Below, one piece after another: positions 35,447 to 43,819 of a DNA stretch of 64,000 nt. The stretch lies in the NCBI RefSeq assembly GCF_900105135.1, contig NZ_LT629741.1, positions 1,922,001-1,986,000 on the forward strand, read 5' to 3'. The notes beneath the pieces are model-generated. The model ran no database searches, was not told where the DNA came from, and was given only the letters and a program-made list of their open reading frames with translations. The DNA comes from Gramella sp. MAR_2010_147. GTDB taxonomy: Bacteria; Bacteroidota; Bacteroidia; Flavobacteriales; Flavobacteriaceae. A program made the translations under genes and the position numbers. Every line of letters begins with the position of its first letter. The first letter of the stretch is position 1.

Positions 35447-35968
35447 TTATCGATCAACATCTTTTAATAACCAATCCTCCAGTTCCTCATTATCATCACC
35501 CGTATGTAAGACTGAAATATCTCCTGTAGCTTCAAAAATAACAGCTCTTACTTCTTTTAACCTTATGACGTTTGCTTCCCTAAGTTTAGATCTCAAATCA
35601 GACTCGGTTACCCTTGCTTTCTTTAAATTCTCCTCAAAAATCTCCTCGCCCTCCATTAAAAGAAGTGGAGCATTATCCACCATTTTCTGTACTACCTGAA
35701 ACCTTCTTAAGAGCGCGACCGAAATTTGCAGGATATAAATAATCCCAAGACCCACAACTCCGTCCCAAAGACTTACACTTTTTGATAATACCGTCGTGGC
35801 AATCATCGATCCTAGGGCCACAGTCATTGCAAAGTCAAAACTTGACATTTTGGAAAAGCTTCGTTTTCCAGCTATTCTTGTAAAAATTATAATCGCTATA
35901 TAGATCCCTATAGCCGTTAAGAGAATAGCGATCATTGAGTTCCATTCAAAAGCAAACCATTTTTCCAT
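35447..35968 (-). CDS. DUF421 (YetF/YcaP-like) membrane protein
   Basis: 173 residues: three N-terminal helices with the family stretch IFTRIAGKRSFSKMSSFDFA, MTVALGSMIATTVLS, then the soluble YetF domain (APLLLMEGEEIFEENLKKAR, ESDLRSKLREANV, VRAVIFEATGDISVL). Function unknown; relatives are linked to envelope and spore stress in other bacteria. The gene is 9 bp after the SDR gene and 6 bp before SemiSWEET. Confidence 0.9.
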   Translation of the reverse strand: MEKWFAFEWNSMIAILLTAIGIYIAIIIFTRIAGKRSFSKMSSFDFAMTVALGSMIATTVLSKSVSLWDGVVGLGIIYILQISVALLRRFQVVQKMVDNAPLLLMEGEEIFEENLKKARVTESDLRSKLREANVIRLKEVRAVIFEATGDISVLHTGDDNEELEDWLLKDVDR

Positions 35969-35977
35969 AATTAAATT

Positions 35978-36826
35978 TTATCCTCCTATTATTTCTCCTC
36001 CGTTAATGTGAATCACCTGTCCTGTCATGTAGCTGCTATCGGTACTGGAGAGAAACACGTAAGCGGGACCTACCTCACTAGGCTGTCCTGCTCGCCCCAT
36101 AGGTACTTTTTTTCCAAAGTCTTCGATATTATCAAAAGTTGAAGGAATAAGCGGAGTCCAAATTGGTCCCGGCGCCACCGCATTTACCCTGATATTTTTA
36201 TCCACCAGCATTTTAGATAGCGATCTGGTATAACTAACAATTGCACCCTTGCTACTGGAATAATCCAAAAGATGTTCACTTCCGCGATAAGCGGTGACTG
36301 AAGTGGTGTTTATTATAACACTTCCTTTTTTTAGATGTTCAAGACAGTTTTTTACAACGTAGAAATATGGAAAAAGATTCGTATCAAATGTTTTTCTGAA
36401 TTGAGCATTGCTAATATCTTCAATATTATCTTTGGGAAATTGCATAGCAGCATTATTTACGAGGATATGTAATTCTCCAAAATGCTTTACAAAAATATCT
36501 ACCAGTTCTTTACAGAATTTTTCCTCTTTTAAATCTCCATGAATTAGAAGACACTGTTTACCTTCCTTTTCTACCAGTTCTTTAGTTTTAGCCGCATCCT
36601 CATTCTCCTCCAGATAAACAATACCCACATCTGCGCCTTCTCTCGCAAAATGAACCGCTACACTTCTACCTATCCCGCTATCACCTCCTGTTATTAATGC
36701 TGTTTTTCCCAGAAGTTTCTCACTGCCTTTATAATCATTTCTTATAATTTCAGGTTCAGGCTTCATCTTATATTCATCTCCCGGTTGCTCCTGATTCTGA
36801 GTCGGAAAGGTTTTTTTCTTATTCAT
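35978..36826 (-). CDS. SDR family oxidoreductase, general-stress (YhdG/YghA-like) subgroup
   Basis: 282 residues. A hydrophilic ~40-residue extension (TQNQEQPGDEYKMKPEPEII) precedes the Rossmann core, as in the stress-induced YdaD/YghA group. Core motifs: TALITGGDSGIGRSVA, ILVNNAA, Ser in NTTSVTAY, catalytic YSSSK, and the C-terminal SSYMTGQVIHINGG. It probably reduces carbonyl compounds with NAD(P)H; the substrate is unknown. First gene of a three-gene operon, divergent from the GDPD gene. Confidence 0.92.
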   Translation of the reverse strand: MNKKKTFPTQNQEQPGDEYKMKPEPEIIRNDYKGSEKLLGKTALITGGDSGIGRSVAVHFAREGADVGIVYLEENEDAAKTKELVEKEGKQCLLIHGDLKEEKFCKELVDIFVKHFGELHILVNNAAMQFPKDNIEDISNAQFRKTFDTNLFPYFYVVKNCLEHLKKGSVIINTTSVTAYRGSEHLLDYSSSKGAIVSYTRSLSKMLVDKNIRVNAVAPGPIWTPLIPSTFDNIEDFGKKVPMGRAGQPSEVGPAYVFLSSTDSSYMTGQVIHINGGEIIGG

Positions 36827-36980
36827 CGCATTAAGCTAATTAATATTCATCGAAAAACTAAATTAAACAGGAACCTATCTAATTAAATGTTAAGCACTCA
36901 TAATCATTTGTAAATCTTAAAGCATTAAAATCGATTGCGTTAAAAAATAGTTGAAACAGATTATTTGAATATTTTTGAAT

Positions 36981-37694
36981 ATGAACGAATTTCTTAAAAT
37001 AGGTCATAGGGGTGCTAAGGGACATTTAGCGGAAAACACACTGGAAAGCATCCAAAAAGCCCTGGATATTGGTGTAGACATGATAGAAATTGATGTGCAC
37101 AAATGTGCAAGCGGTGAGCTTTGGGTGATCCATGATTTTACGCTTGACCGCACTACCGACGGAAGCGGAGAAATTGCCAAAAAATCTGCTTCAGAACTTA
37201 AAAATCTTAAAGTGGAAGGGCATTTTAAAATACCGCTGCTAACCGAAGTCCTTGATCTTATTGAAGGAAAATGTACGATAAATATTGAGCTTAAAGGATT
37301 AAATACTGCCCTGCCTGTATGTAATTTAGTTCAACATAAAATTGCCACAGGAAAATGGAAATATTCAGATTTTATTATTTCAAGTTTTCAGAAAAACGAA
37401 CTTTTCGAAGTTCGTAATAATAATGATCAGGTTCCCATCGCCGTTCTTAGCAAGGCCAGTGTCCCGGAAGCAATAGAATTAGGAAAACATCTCAAAGCTC
37501 TGGCTATTCACCCATCTTTAGGAATTATAACCAGGGACAATACCAAACTGAGCCAGGATAATGGATTTAAGGTCAACGTCTGGACGGTAAATGAACGAGA
37601 AGACATCAGGAGAATGATAGATTTCGGGGTTGATGGTATCATTTCAGACTACCCTAACAGGCTGCATAATCCTGTTCTAAATTTGAATCCTTAA
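36981..37694 (+). CDS. Glycerophosphodiester phosphodiesterase
   Basis: 237 residues from ATG 36981 (a TTG two codons earlier is less likely). GDPD motifs: IGHRGAKGHLAENTLESI with the catalytic His, VDMIEIDVH and VIHDFTLDRTTDGSG with metal-binding Glu/Asp, INIELKG, and the C-terminal NVWTVNE and GVDGIISDYPNRL. No signal peptide, so it acts in the cytoplasm, releasing glycerol 3-phosphate from phospholipid-derived diesters. A TATTTTTG lies 3 bp before the ATG and would make a leaderless transcript if used. Confidence 0.93.
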   Translation: MNEFLKIGHRGAKGHLAENTLESIQKALDIGVDMIEIDVHKCASGELWVIHDFTLDRTTDGSGEIAKKSASELKNLKVEGHFKIPLLTEVLDLIEGKCTINIELKGLNTALPVCNLVQHKIATGKWKYSDFIISSFQKNELFEVRNNNDQVPIAVLSKASVPEAIELGKHLKALAIHPSLGIITRDNTKLSQDNGFKVNVWTVNEREDIRRMIDFGVDGIISDYPNRLHNPVLNLNP

Positions 37695-37756
37695 GATCGG
37701 GGTTCAGAATCACTTAATATCTCCCTATTTTTACCTCAGGTTTAAAGAAGCGAAAT

Positions 37757-38986
37757 TTGGAACAATTTGATATTATTATCGTTGGTGGAGGTGCCGCAGG
37801 ATTTTTCACTGCAATTAATGCTGCTGAAAATAACCCTGAACTTAAAATTATGATCCTTGAACGAGGAAAGGAAGTGCTCACAAAAGTAAGAGTCTCTGGT
37901 GGTGGAAGATGTAATGTTACTCACGCCGAATTTATTCCTTCTGAACTTGTAAAACGGTATCCTCGGGGAGAAAAAGAACTTCGCGGACCGTTTCACAAAT
38001 TCATGACCGGTGACACTATCGCCTGGTTTGAATCCCGCGGAATTGAATTAAAAACCGAAGAAGACGGAAGAATGTTTCCCGTTTCTAACAGTTCCCAAAC
38101 TATTATAGATTGTTTCAAAAGTGAATGCACAAAGCTAAATATTGAAGTTAGAAAAGGTCAGAGTTTGAATACCTTTCATAGAAACGAGGGTTTCTGGGAT
38201 GTATTCACAAATAAAGATAGCTTTAGAACAAAAAAACTAATGCTGGCTACAGGGAGTAATTCAAAAGTCTGGAATTTACTGAAAAAAATTGGGCATGAGA
38301 TTGTCCCTGCAGTGCCGTCCCTGTTTACCTTTAATATTAAAGATAAAAGAATTGAGGGTCTGGCGGGAATTGCCTCAGATGCAGAAGCTGCTATTATTGA
38401 CGAAAATCTGGAAAGCTCTGGCCCGTTATTGATCACACACTGGGGAATGAGCGGTCCGGGAATTTTAAAATTATCGGCCTGGGGGGCGAGGCAGCTAAAT
38501 GGCCTAAATTATAACTTTAAGATCCAGGTAAACTGGATTCCAGGTAGTTCTTTCCATGAAATATTAGAAGAAATAAAAGAATTAAAATTTTCATTCTCAA
38601 AGCAACAGGTATCCACCAGGCCTCAATTTGAGCTTCCAAAAAGACTTTGGCAGAATATTGTTTCAGCTTCAAAAATAAAACAGGAAACTAAATGGGCAGA
38701 TCTAAATAAGGATCAGCTTAAAAATCTTTCTAAAGAACTCACATCAGCAATATTCACGGTAAATGGAAAAAGTACTTTTAAAGAGGAATTTGTAACTGCC
38801 GGGGGGATAGATCTTAAGGAAGTTGATTTTAAAACCTTTGAAAGTAAGCTTCACAAAAACCTCTATTTTGCAGGGGAAATTCTAAATATTGATGCCATCA
38901 CAGGAGGATTCAATTTTCAGAATGCATGGACGGGTGGATTCCTGGCGGCAAAGGCTATGGGTTCAAACGCCAGATCTCAAAATTAA
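37757..38986 (+). CDS. HI0933-like (YhiN/BaiN family) FAD-dependent oxidoreductase
   Basis: 409 residues, starting at TTG 37757; no in-frame ATG or GTG lies nearby and the FAD motif begins six residues in (IIIVGGGAAGFFTA). Other family marks: KVRVSGGGRCNVTH, HKFMTGDTIAWFESRGI, ATGSNSKVW, LITHWGMSGPGILKLSAWG and the C-terminal LYFAGEILNIDAITGGFNFQ. The reaction is not established for this family; relatives have been proposed as reductases. It overlaps the convergent tspO gene by 32 bp. Confidence 0.9.
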   Translation: MEQFDIIIVGGGAAGFFTAINAAENNPELKIMILERGKEVLTKVRVSGGGRCNVTHAEFIPSELVKRYPRGEKELRGPFHKFMTGDTIAWFESRGIELKTEEDGRMFPVSNSSQTIIDCFKSECTKLNIEVRKGQSLNTFHRNEGFWDVFTNKDSFRTKKLMLATGSNSKVWNLLKKIGHEIVPAVPSLFTFNIKDKRIEGLAGIASDAEAAIIDENLESSGPLLITHWGMSGPGILKLSAWGARQLNGLNYNFKIQVNWIPGSSFHEILEEIKELKFSFSKQQVSTRPQFELPKRLWQNIVSASKIKQETKWADLNKDQLKNLSKELTSAIFTVNGKSTFKEEFVTAGGIDLKEVDFKTFESKLHKNLYFAGEILNIDAITGGFNFQNAWTGGFLAAKAMGSNARSQN

Positions 38987-39434
38987 AGACAATTGCAAAA
39001 AGAACCCAGACTGCATAGGGAACCAATAAATATGCCGCCCTATTATTTACAATCTTAAACCATTTAATGGTGAAAAGAATAACAATAAATAGCACTATAA
39101 GATCAAGGAATGCAAGAAAAGGCTTCTCAAGAGCAAAAAAAAGCACAAACCAGAATCCATTAAGCAGAATTTGAAATCCAAAATGGAATAGTGCAGTTTT
39201 TACCCATTTGTGATAAAAGCCTTTACTCCAAACAATTCCGGCAGAAACACCCATTAAAACATACATAAATATCCAAATGGAGTTAAAAAGATCTTCATCT
39301 AGATGAAACCAGGGTTTTTTAAGCGTGGGATACCAATTGGCAATACCCGTTTGAGTGGCCACGGCACCCATAAAACCAAAGATGAGACAAACCATCACCG
39401 CAAAGGAACTTCTTATGAATAGTTTTTTAGTCAT
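38955..39434 (-). CDS. tspO: TspO/MBR family protein
   Basis: 159 residues, five helices. The TspO signature is clear: NWYPTLKKPWFHLDEDLFN after helix 1, then the conserved Trp in SIWIFMYVLMGVSAGIVW, LLNGFWFVLFF and VPYAVWVLFAIVFNFEIWRLN. TspO binds porphyrins and sterol-like ligands in the membrane and is tied to stress and tetrapyrrole handling. Its 3' end overlaps the flavoprotein gene by 32 bp, tail to tail. Confidence 0.94.
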   Translation of the reverse strand: MTKKLFIRSSFAVMVCLIFGFMGAVATQTGIANWYPTLKKPWFHLDEDLFNSIWIFMYVLMGVSAGIVWSKGFYHKWVKTALFHFGFQILLNGFWFVLFFALEKPFLAFLDLIVLFIVILFTIKWFKIVNNRAAYLLVPYAVWVLFAIVFNFEIWRLNP

Positions 39435-39507
39435 TACTGCCCGGTTGAATATACTAAAATAGGAATTAATTTGGATTGTAACGACTGGATTGAAAGAGAG
39501 AAAAGTT

Positions 39508-39515
39508 TAACTTTG
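39508..39515 (+). promoter_or_regulatory. Candidate -7 box of mvaD
   Basis: TAACTTTG fits TAnnTTTG; a TTG at 39490-39492 is 15 bp upstream, slightly short. The position argues for translation from ATG 39531 rather than the upstream TTG at 39471. Confidence 0.45.
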
Positions 39516-39530
39516 ACAAAAAATTTGAGG

Positions 39531-40610
39531 ATGACTCCAAAGGATTTTATTCCTATACAAGAACCTAAAATGATCTCATCAGGTAAGGTGACCTGGCAAT
39601 CTCCAAGCAATATTGCGCTGGTAAAATATTGGGGAAAAAAGGAAAATCAAATCCCGGCAAACCCTTCCATCAGTTTTACGCTCAACCATTGCAAGAGTAC
39701 TACTACGCTTAAATTTAAGAAGAGGAAAAAAACCGATGATTTTGCTTTCAATTTTTTCTTTGAGGGCAAGGAAAAAGAAGATTTTAAACCTAAGATCGAG
39801 AAATTCTTTGAACGTATAGAATCTTATTGCCCTTATCTTAAGGAATATGAATTTGAGATATATAGCGAAAATTCGTTCCCGCACAGTAGTGGAATAGCCT
39901 CATCTGCCAGTGGCATGAGTGCAATTGCGCTTTGTTTAATGAGTCTTGAAAAAGAACTATTTCCTGAAATTGAAGAAGAATACTTCAATAAAAAAGCTTC
40001 TTTTCTGGCCCGACTTGGATCTGGGAGTGCCTCCAGAAGCATAGCCGGTGGACTTGTAGTTTGGGGGACACATGAAAATATTGAAGGTTCTTCAGATTTA
40101 TTTGGCGAGCAATTTCCTTATAAAGTCAATAAAATTTTTAAGAATTATCAGGACACGATCTTACTGGTAGATAAAGGAGAAAAACAAGTGAGCAGCACCG
40201 TTGGACATGATCTTATGCATGGACATCCATTTGCTGCGCAACGTTTTCAACAAGCCCATGATAATTTAAGTAAATTAGTTAATGTCCTTGAGTCTGGCGA
40301 TACTTCAGAATTTATAAAGATCGTGGAAAGTGAAGCACTAAGTCTTCACGCAATGATGATGAGCAGCCAGCCGTATTTTATTTTAATGAAACCAAATACC
40401 TTGGAGATCATCAATAAGATCTGGGTATTTAGAAAGGAAACCGGTATCCCGGTGTGTTTCACTCTAGATGCAGGTGCTAACGTTCATGTCTTATATCCTG
40501 AAGATCAAAAAGATAATGTTTTAGAATTCATTAAGAATGAGTTAGTTGTATATTGTCAAAACGGACAGTATATTTGCGACCAGGTTGGTAGTGGAGCAAA
40601 AATATTGTAG
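39531..40610 (+). CDS. mvaD: Diphosphomevalonate decarboxylase
   Basis: 359 residues from ATG 39531 (ATG 39570 is another option). GHMP-superfamily decarboxylase marks: WQSPSNIALVKYWGK, the phosphate loop FPHSSGIASSASGMSAI, LARLGSGSASRSIAGG and the catalytic Asp in CFTLDAGANVHVLY. It makes isopentenyl diphosphate from diphosphomevalonate with ATP, the last mevalonate-pathway step, in the cytosol. Followed by mevalonate kinase (50 bp) and a UbiA prenyltransferase, so isoprenoid supply and use are grouped. Confidence 0.95.
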   Translation: MTPKDFIPIQEPKMISSGKVTWQSPSNIALVKYWGKKENQIPANPSISFTLNHCKSTTTLKFKKRKKTDDFAFNFFFEGKEKEDFKPKIEKFFERIESYCPYLKEYEFEIYSENSFPHSSGIASSASGMSAIALCLMSLEKELFPEIEEEYFNKKASFLARLGSGSASRSIAGGLVVWGTHENIEGSSDLFGEQFPYKVNKIFKNYQDTILLVDKGEKQVSSTVGHDLMHGHPFAAQRFQQAHDNLSKLVNVLESGDTSEFIKIVESEALSLHAMMMSSQPYFILMKPNTLEIINKIWVFRKETGIPVCFTLDAGANVHVLYPEDQKDNVLEFIKNELVVYCQNGQYICDQVGSGAKIL

Positions 40611-40660
40611 ATTTAGTACGTTGACAGCCTAACATTTACCGGTAAGAATCATTTATACCT

Positions 40661-41599
40661 ATGAAAGGACCTCTATTTTACTCGAAAATCCTTCTCTTTG
40701 GAGAATATGGGATCATTAAAGATTCCAAGGGTTTATCCATTCCTTATAATTTCTATAATGGCGCACTTAAGCTCGATGAGAATCTGGATAAGGTAGCTAC
40801 GAAATCTAATGAGAATCTTAGAAAGTTCGCTGCATACCTGGAAGCTCTTGAAGATAATAATCCAGAATTGGTGCAATTTGATCTTGGGAAATTAAGAGAA
40901 GACATTTCTAATGGAATGTATTTTGATTCCAGTATTCCTCAGGGCTATGGCGTAGGGAGTAGCGGAGCTTTAGTGGCAGCTATCTATGATAAATATGCTA
41001 CAGATAAGATCACGGTACTTGAAAATCTCACCAGGGATAAATTATTAAAACTGAAAAAGATCTTTGGAGAAATGGAATCTTTCTTCCATGGAAAATCTTC
41101 AGGTCTGGATCCGCTTAATTCTTATTTAAGCATTCCCATCCTTATCAATTCAAAAGAAAATATTGAACCTGCCGGGATACCTTCTCAAACTGAAAACGGC
41201 ACCGGAGCAGTATTTTTACTGGATAGTGGCATTACCGGAGATACAGCTCCCATGGTAAGTATTTTCATGGAAAATATGAAACAGGAGCCTTTCAGGAAAA
41301 TGCTGAAAGACCAGTTTGTAAAACAAACAGATGCCTGTGTGGATGATTTCCTGAAAGGAGATGTAAAATCTTTATTCTCTAACGTTAAGAAACTTTCTCA
41401 TACCGTTCTGGATAACTTCAAACCAATGATTCCTGCCAAATTCCATAAACTTTGGAAAAAGGGAATCGAAACCAACGATTACTATTTAAAACTTTGTGGT
41501 TCTGGTGGCGGAGGTTATATTCTTGGGTTTACCGAAGATATAGATAAAGCCAGAAAAGCCTTAAAAGATTACAATTTAGAAGTAGTATATAACTTCTAA
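40661..41599 (+). CDS. Mevalonate kinase-like GHMP kinase
   Basis: 312 residues. GHMP pattern: YSKILLFGEYGIIKDSKG at the start, the phosphate loop PQGYGVGSSGALVAAIYD, SFFHGKSSGLDPL with the catalytic Asp, and the C-terminal LKLCGSGGGGYILGF. The FGEYGIIKDSKGLSIPY start and its place between mvaD and a prenyltransferase fit mevalonate kinase (ATP-dependent phosphorylation of mevalonate) or, less likely, phosphomevalonate kinase. The prenyltransferase gene begins 7 bp later. Confidence 0.87.
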   Translation: MKGPLFYSKILLFGEYGIIKDSKGLSIPYNFYNGALKLDENLDKVATKSNENLRKFAAYLEALEDNNPELVQFDLGKLREDISNGMYFDSSIPQGYGVGSSGALVAAIYDKYATDKITVLENLTRDKLLKLKKIFGEMESFFHGKSSGLDPLNSYLSIPILINSKENIEPAGIPSQTENGTGAVFLLDSGITGDTAPMVSIFMENMKQEPFRKMLKDQFVKQTDACVDDFLKGDVKSLFSNVKKLSHTVLDNFKPMIPAKFHKLWKKGIETNDYYLKLCGSGGGGYILGFTEDIDKARKALKDYNLEVVYNF

Positions 41600-41606
41600 T
41601 TAGCTT

Positions 41607-42512
41607 ATGGCGTCTACTGCTAACAAGCGCTTACTACTAAAGATATTCAGTCTTTTTTCTGTAGTTAGGGGCTACAATATTTTGGTTGTTGTTATAGCCC
41701 AGTATCTCACTTCTGCTTTTATACTTGCTCATGACAAGCCGTTACGGGAAGTACTTTTTGACGCCAATTTATTTTTTTTAATTCTTGCATCTTCCAGTGC
41801 GATCGCTTCAGGTTACATCATCAATAATTTTTACGATAGCGAAAAAGACCTCATCAACAGGCCTAAAAAAACGATGCTGGATAGAATTGTTAGCCAGCGA
41901 ACAAAGCTTTCGGTTTATTTTATCCTTAATTTTGCTTCGATCTTTTTTGCGAGTTATGTTTCCTTTAGAGCCGTAGTATTTTTTTCTATCTACATTTTTG
42001 TGATATGGCTCTATTCCCACAGGCTTAAGAAAATATTATTTTTGGGCAACCTGGTCGCTTCTATCCTTACGATCACTCCTTTCTTTGTGATTTTTATTTA
42101 TTATAAAAACTTTGAAACGGTCATTTTTATACACGCCACTTTCCTTTATCTAATGATCGTGATGCGCGAATTGGTGAAAGACCTGGAAAATATGCAGGGT
42201 GATCTGGCACAGAATTATAAAACCATTCCATTGGTTTATGGAGAAAAATGGAGTAAATTTTTTCTTGGAGTATGTACCATCCTTGCGATTATCCCAATAT
42301 ATCTGTTAGTTACCAGGTTCGAGACGGGATATATGGATTATTATTTTTATTCTTCATTCTTACTTTTAGTAATTTTTCTTTTAATGCTTTATTTCAGCAA
42401 AGCGAAATGGCAATATCTTTTACTGCATAATATTCTGAAACTGATCATCGTTGCCGGAGTTTTTAGTATTCTCCTTATAGATTTTGACGAAGTTTTAAAT
42501 CGTGTTTTTTAG
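41607..42512 (+). CDS. UbiA-family prenyltransferase (geranylgeranylglycerol-phosphate transferase-like)
   Basis: 301 residues, eight or nine helices. Two Asp-rich motifs bind Mg-diphosphate: NNFYDSEKDLINRP and MRELVKDLENMQGD. In Bacteroidota such proteins are usually named geranylgeranylglycerol-phosphate geranylgeranyltransferase, by similarity to archaeal ether-lipid enzymes; menaquinone or haem transferases are alternatives. It directly follows the mevalonate-pathway genes that supply its donor. Inner membrane. Confidence 0.85.
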   Translation: MASTANKRLLLKIFSLFSVVRGYNILVVVIAQYLTSAFILAHDKPLREVLFDANLFFLILASSSAIASGYIINNFYDSEKDLINRPKKTMLDRIVSQRTKLSVYFILNFASIFFASYVSFRAVVFFSIYIFVIWLYSHRLKKILFLGNLVASILTITPFFVIFIYYKNFETVIFIHATFLYLMIVMRELVKDLENMQGDLAQNYKTIPLVYGEKWSKFFLGVCTILAIIPIYLLVTRFETGYMDYYFYSSFLLLVIFLLMLYFSKAKWQYLLLHNILKLIIVAGVFSILLIDFDEVLNRVF

Positions 42513-42546
42513 ATAACCCGCTCATTCTAAAACTTTTCTCAAATAC

Positions 42547-42578
42547 TTGGCTTCCTCATTGGGGATGATGTATCTTTG
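42547..42578 (+). promoter_or_regulatory. Predicted promoter of rluB
   Basis: TTG (42547-42549), 21-bp spacer, TATCTTTG (42571-42578), a full TAnnTTTG match 14 bp before the ATG at 42593. Confidence 0.55.
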
Positions 42579-42592
42579 CAAAAATTTTAGCA

Positions 42593-43432
42593 ATGAGTAG
42601 AAACGACAGATCTTCAGGCAAAAAGTACAGCGGAAGGCAAGGTGGAGGACAAAAGAAGAAATCCCATGCACGTGGAAATGCGCCCATTAAACCGAAAATG
42701 GAGAAAAGTCCGTTGTCTAACACAGAAGGGATTCGTCTCAACAAATATATCGCCAATTCAGGAGTTTGCTCACGCCGGGATGCCGATATGTATATCGCTG
42801 CTGGTAATGTAACCGTAAATGGTAAATCTATTACTGAAATGGGATACCGTGTTAAACTGGAAGACGATGTTCGTTTTGACGGTAGAAGACTAAATCCTGA
42901 AAAACCAGAATATATTCTATTAAATAAGCCAGGCGGATTTTTTGTAACAGGAAATCCAGAAAAAGGAGGAAGAACAGTAATGGAATTGATTTCCAGAGCT
43001 ACTTCAGCAAAAGTAAGTCCTGTAGGTAAACTGGATAATCAGGCAAAAGGCCTTTTACTATTTACTAACGACGGGACCCTTGCTAAAAAACTTGCCAAAC
43101 CTAAAAATGGGATAAGACAGATCTATCAGGTTACTCTGGATAAGACAATGAGTAAAGAAGATCTTGAAAATATTTCAAAAGGTGTTTACATTGAAGGTTC
43201 CAAGGTAATTATCACCAGCATTAGCTTTATTGAAGACAAACCTCACAATGAGGTAGGAATTGAACTATACAGCATTAAAGAGCATATTGTAACCCGTATC
43301 TTCAAAAGTTTGGGTTATGAAGTGGAAAGTCTTGATCGTGTAGTTTTTGGCGGGCTTACCAAGAAAGATCTAGCTCGCGGAAGACATCGCAACCTTACTC
43401 AACAAGAGGTAATTAACCTGGGAATGCATTAA
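42593..43432 (+). CDS. rluB: 23S rRNA pseudouridine synthase (RsuA/RluB family)
   Basis: 279 residues: a basic, Gly-rich extension (1-45; SSGKKYSGRQGGGQKKKS) usual in Bacteroidota, an S4 RNA-binding domain (IRLNKYIANSGVCSRRDADM), then the RsuA-type catalytic domain with active Asp in VGKLDNQAKGLLLFTNDG and the C-terminal HIVTRIFKSLGYEVESLDR. It isomerises a uridine in the 23S rRNA peptidyl-transferase region (RluB is the likely member; RluE/F or RsuA not excluded). Own promoter. Confidence 0.9.
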   Translation: MSRNDRSSGKKYSGRQGGGQKKKSHARGNAPIKPKMEKSPLSNTEGIRLNKYIANSGVCSRRDADMYIAAGNVTVNGKSITEMGYRVKLEDDVRFDGRRLNPEKPEYILLNKPGGFFVTGNPEKGGRTVMELISRATSAKVSPVGKLDNQAKGLLLFTNDGTLAKKLAKPKNGIRQIYQVTLDKTMSKEDLENISKGVYIEGSKVIITSISFIEDKPHNEVGIELYSIKEHIVTRIFKSLGYEVESLDRVVFGGLTKKDLARGRHRNLTQQEVINLGMH

Positions 43433-43819
43433 ATATTATTTTAGGTTTTTCATTCCGTTTTTTTAATACATTTACTTCGTCAAAAACCGAAGCAGTCTTT
43501 CAAGGTGGAAAAACGTCATCTTTAGTTTATTTCAGGAATTTAATGGTTTTGTTAATTAAAACAAGACGAGAAGCTGAAATAAATTAAGCCAGACTAAATA
43601 CTTACTTTGAAGACGGTTTCTTTTCGATTTTCAGGTAATTGAACAGAAAACCATTTTATAAGTCTGAAATCTTTTCAGCATCTCAAATTCAGCATGATCA
43701 TCTATTCCTTGATCTAACCGCTGGGTTGTCAAATTTTATTCTTAACATTAATTTACCAGTCGATTCTTTTGACCCTATAAATTATTCTCTAATTTTTAGC
43801 CTTAAATCTCTTTAAGAAA
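43433..43819. other. Intergenic region between rluB and the arginine decarboxylase gene
   Basis: 387 bp. It holds a decayed copy of the paired-hairpin repeat (43514-43594) and, near its right end, the promoter region of the polyamine operon (TAATTTTT near 43790, one mismatch from the -7 pattern). No gene found. Confidence 0.6.
43514..43594. repeat. Degenerate, inverted copy of the paired-hairpin repeat
   Basis: Aligned to the reverse complement of 10458-10537 it shares CGTCAT, TTTATTTCAGGA, AGAAGCTGAA and a terminal GAC with nearly the same length (81 against 80 bp). The internal stems have decayed, so it is an old copy. Confidence 0.55.

Noticed and set aside
36970..36977. TATTTTTG as promoter of the GDPD gene
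   Set aside because: It ends 3 bp before the ATG, so the transcript would start inside the coding sequence; the family start cannot be moved downstream.
43595..43819. tRNA or riboswitch in the gap before the arginine decarboxylase gene
   Set aside because: No cloverleaf, T-loop GTTC motif with acceptor pairing, or known riboswitch core could be found.
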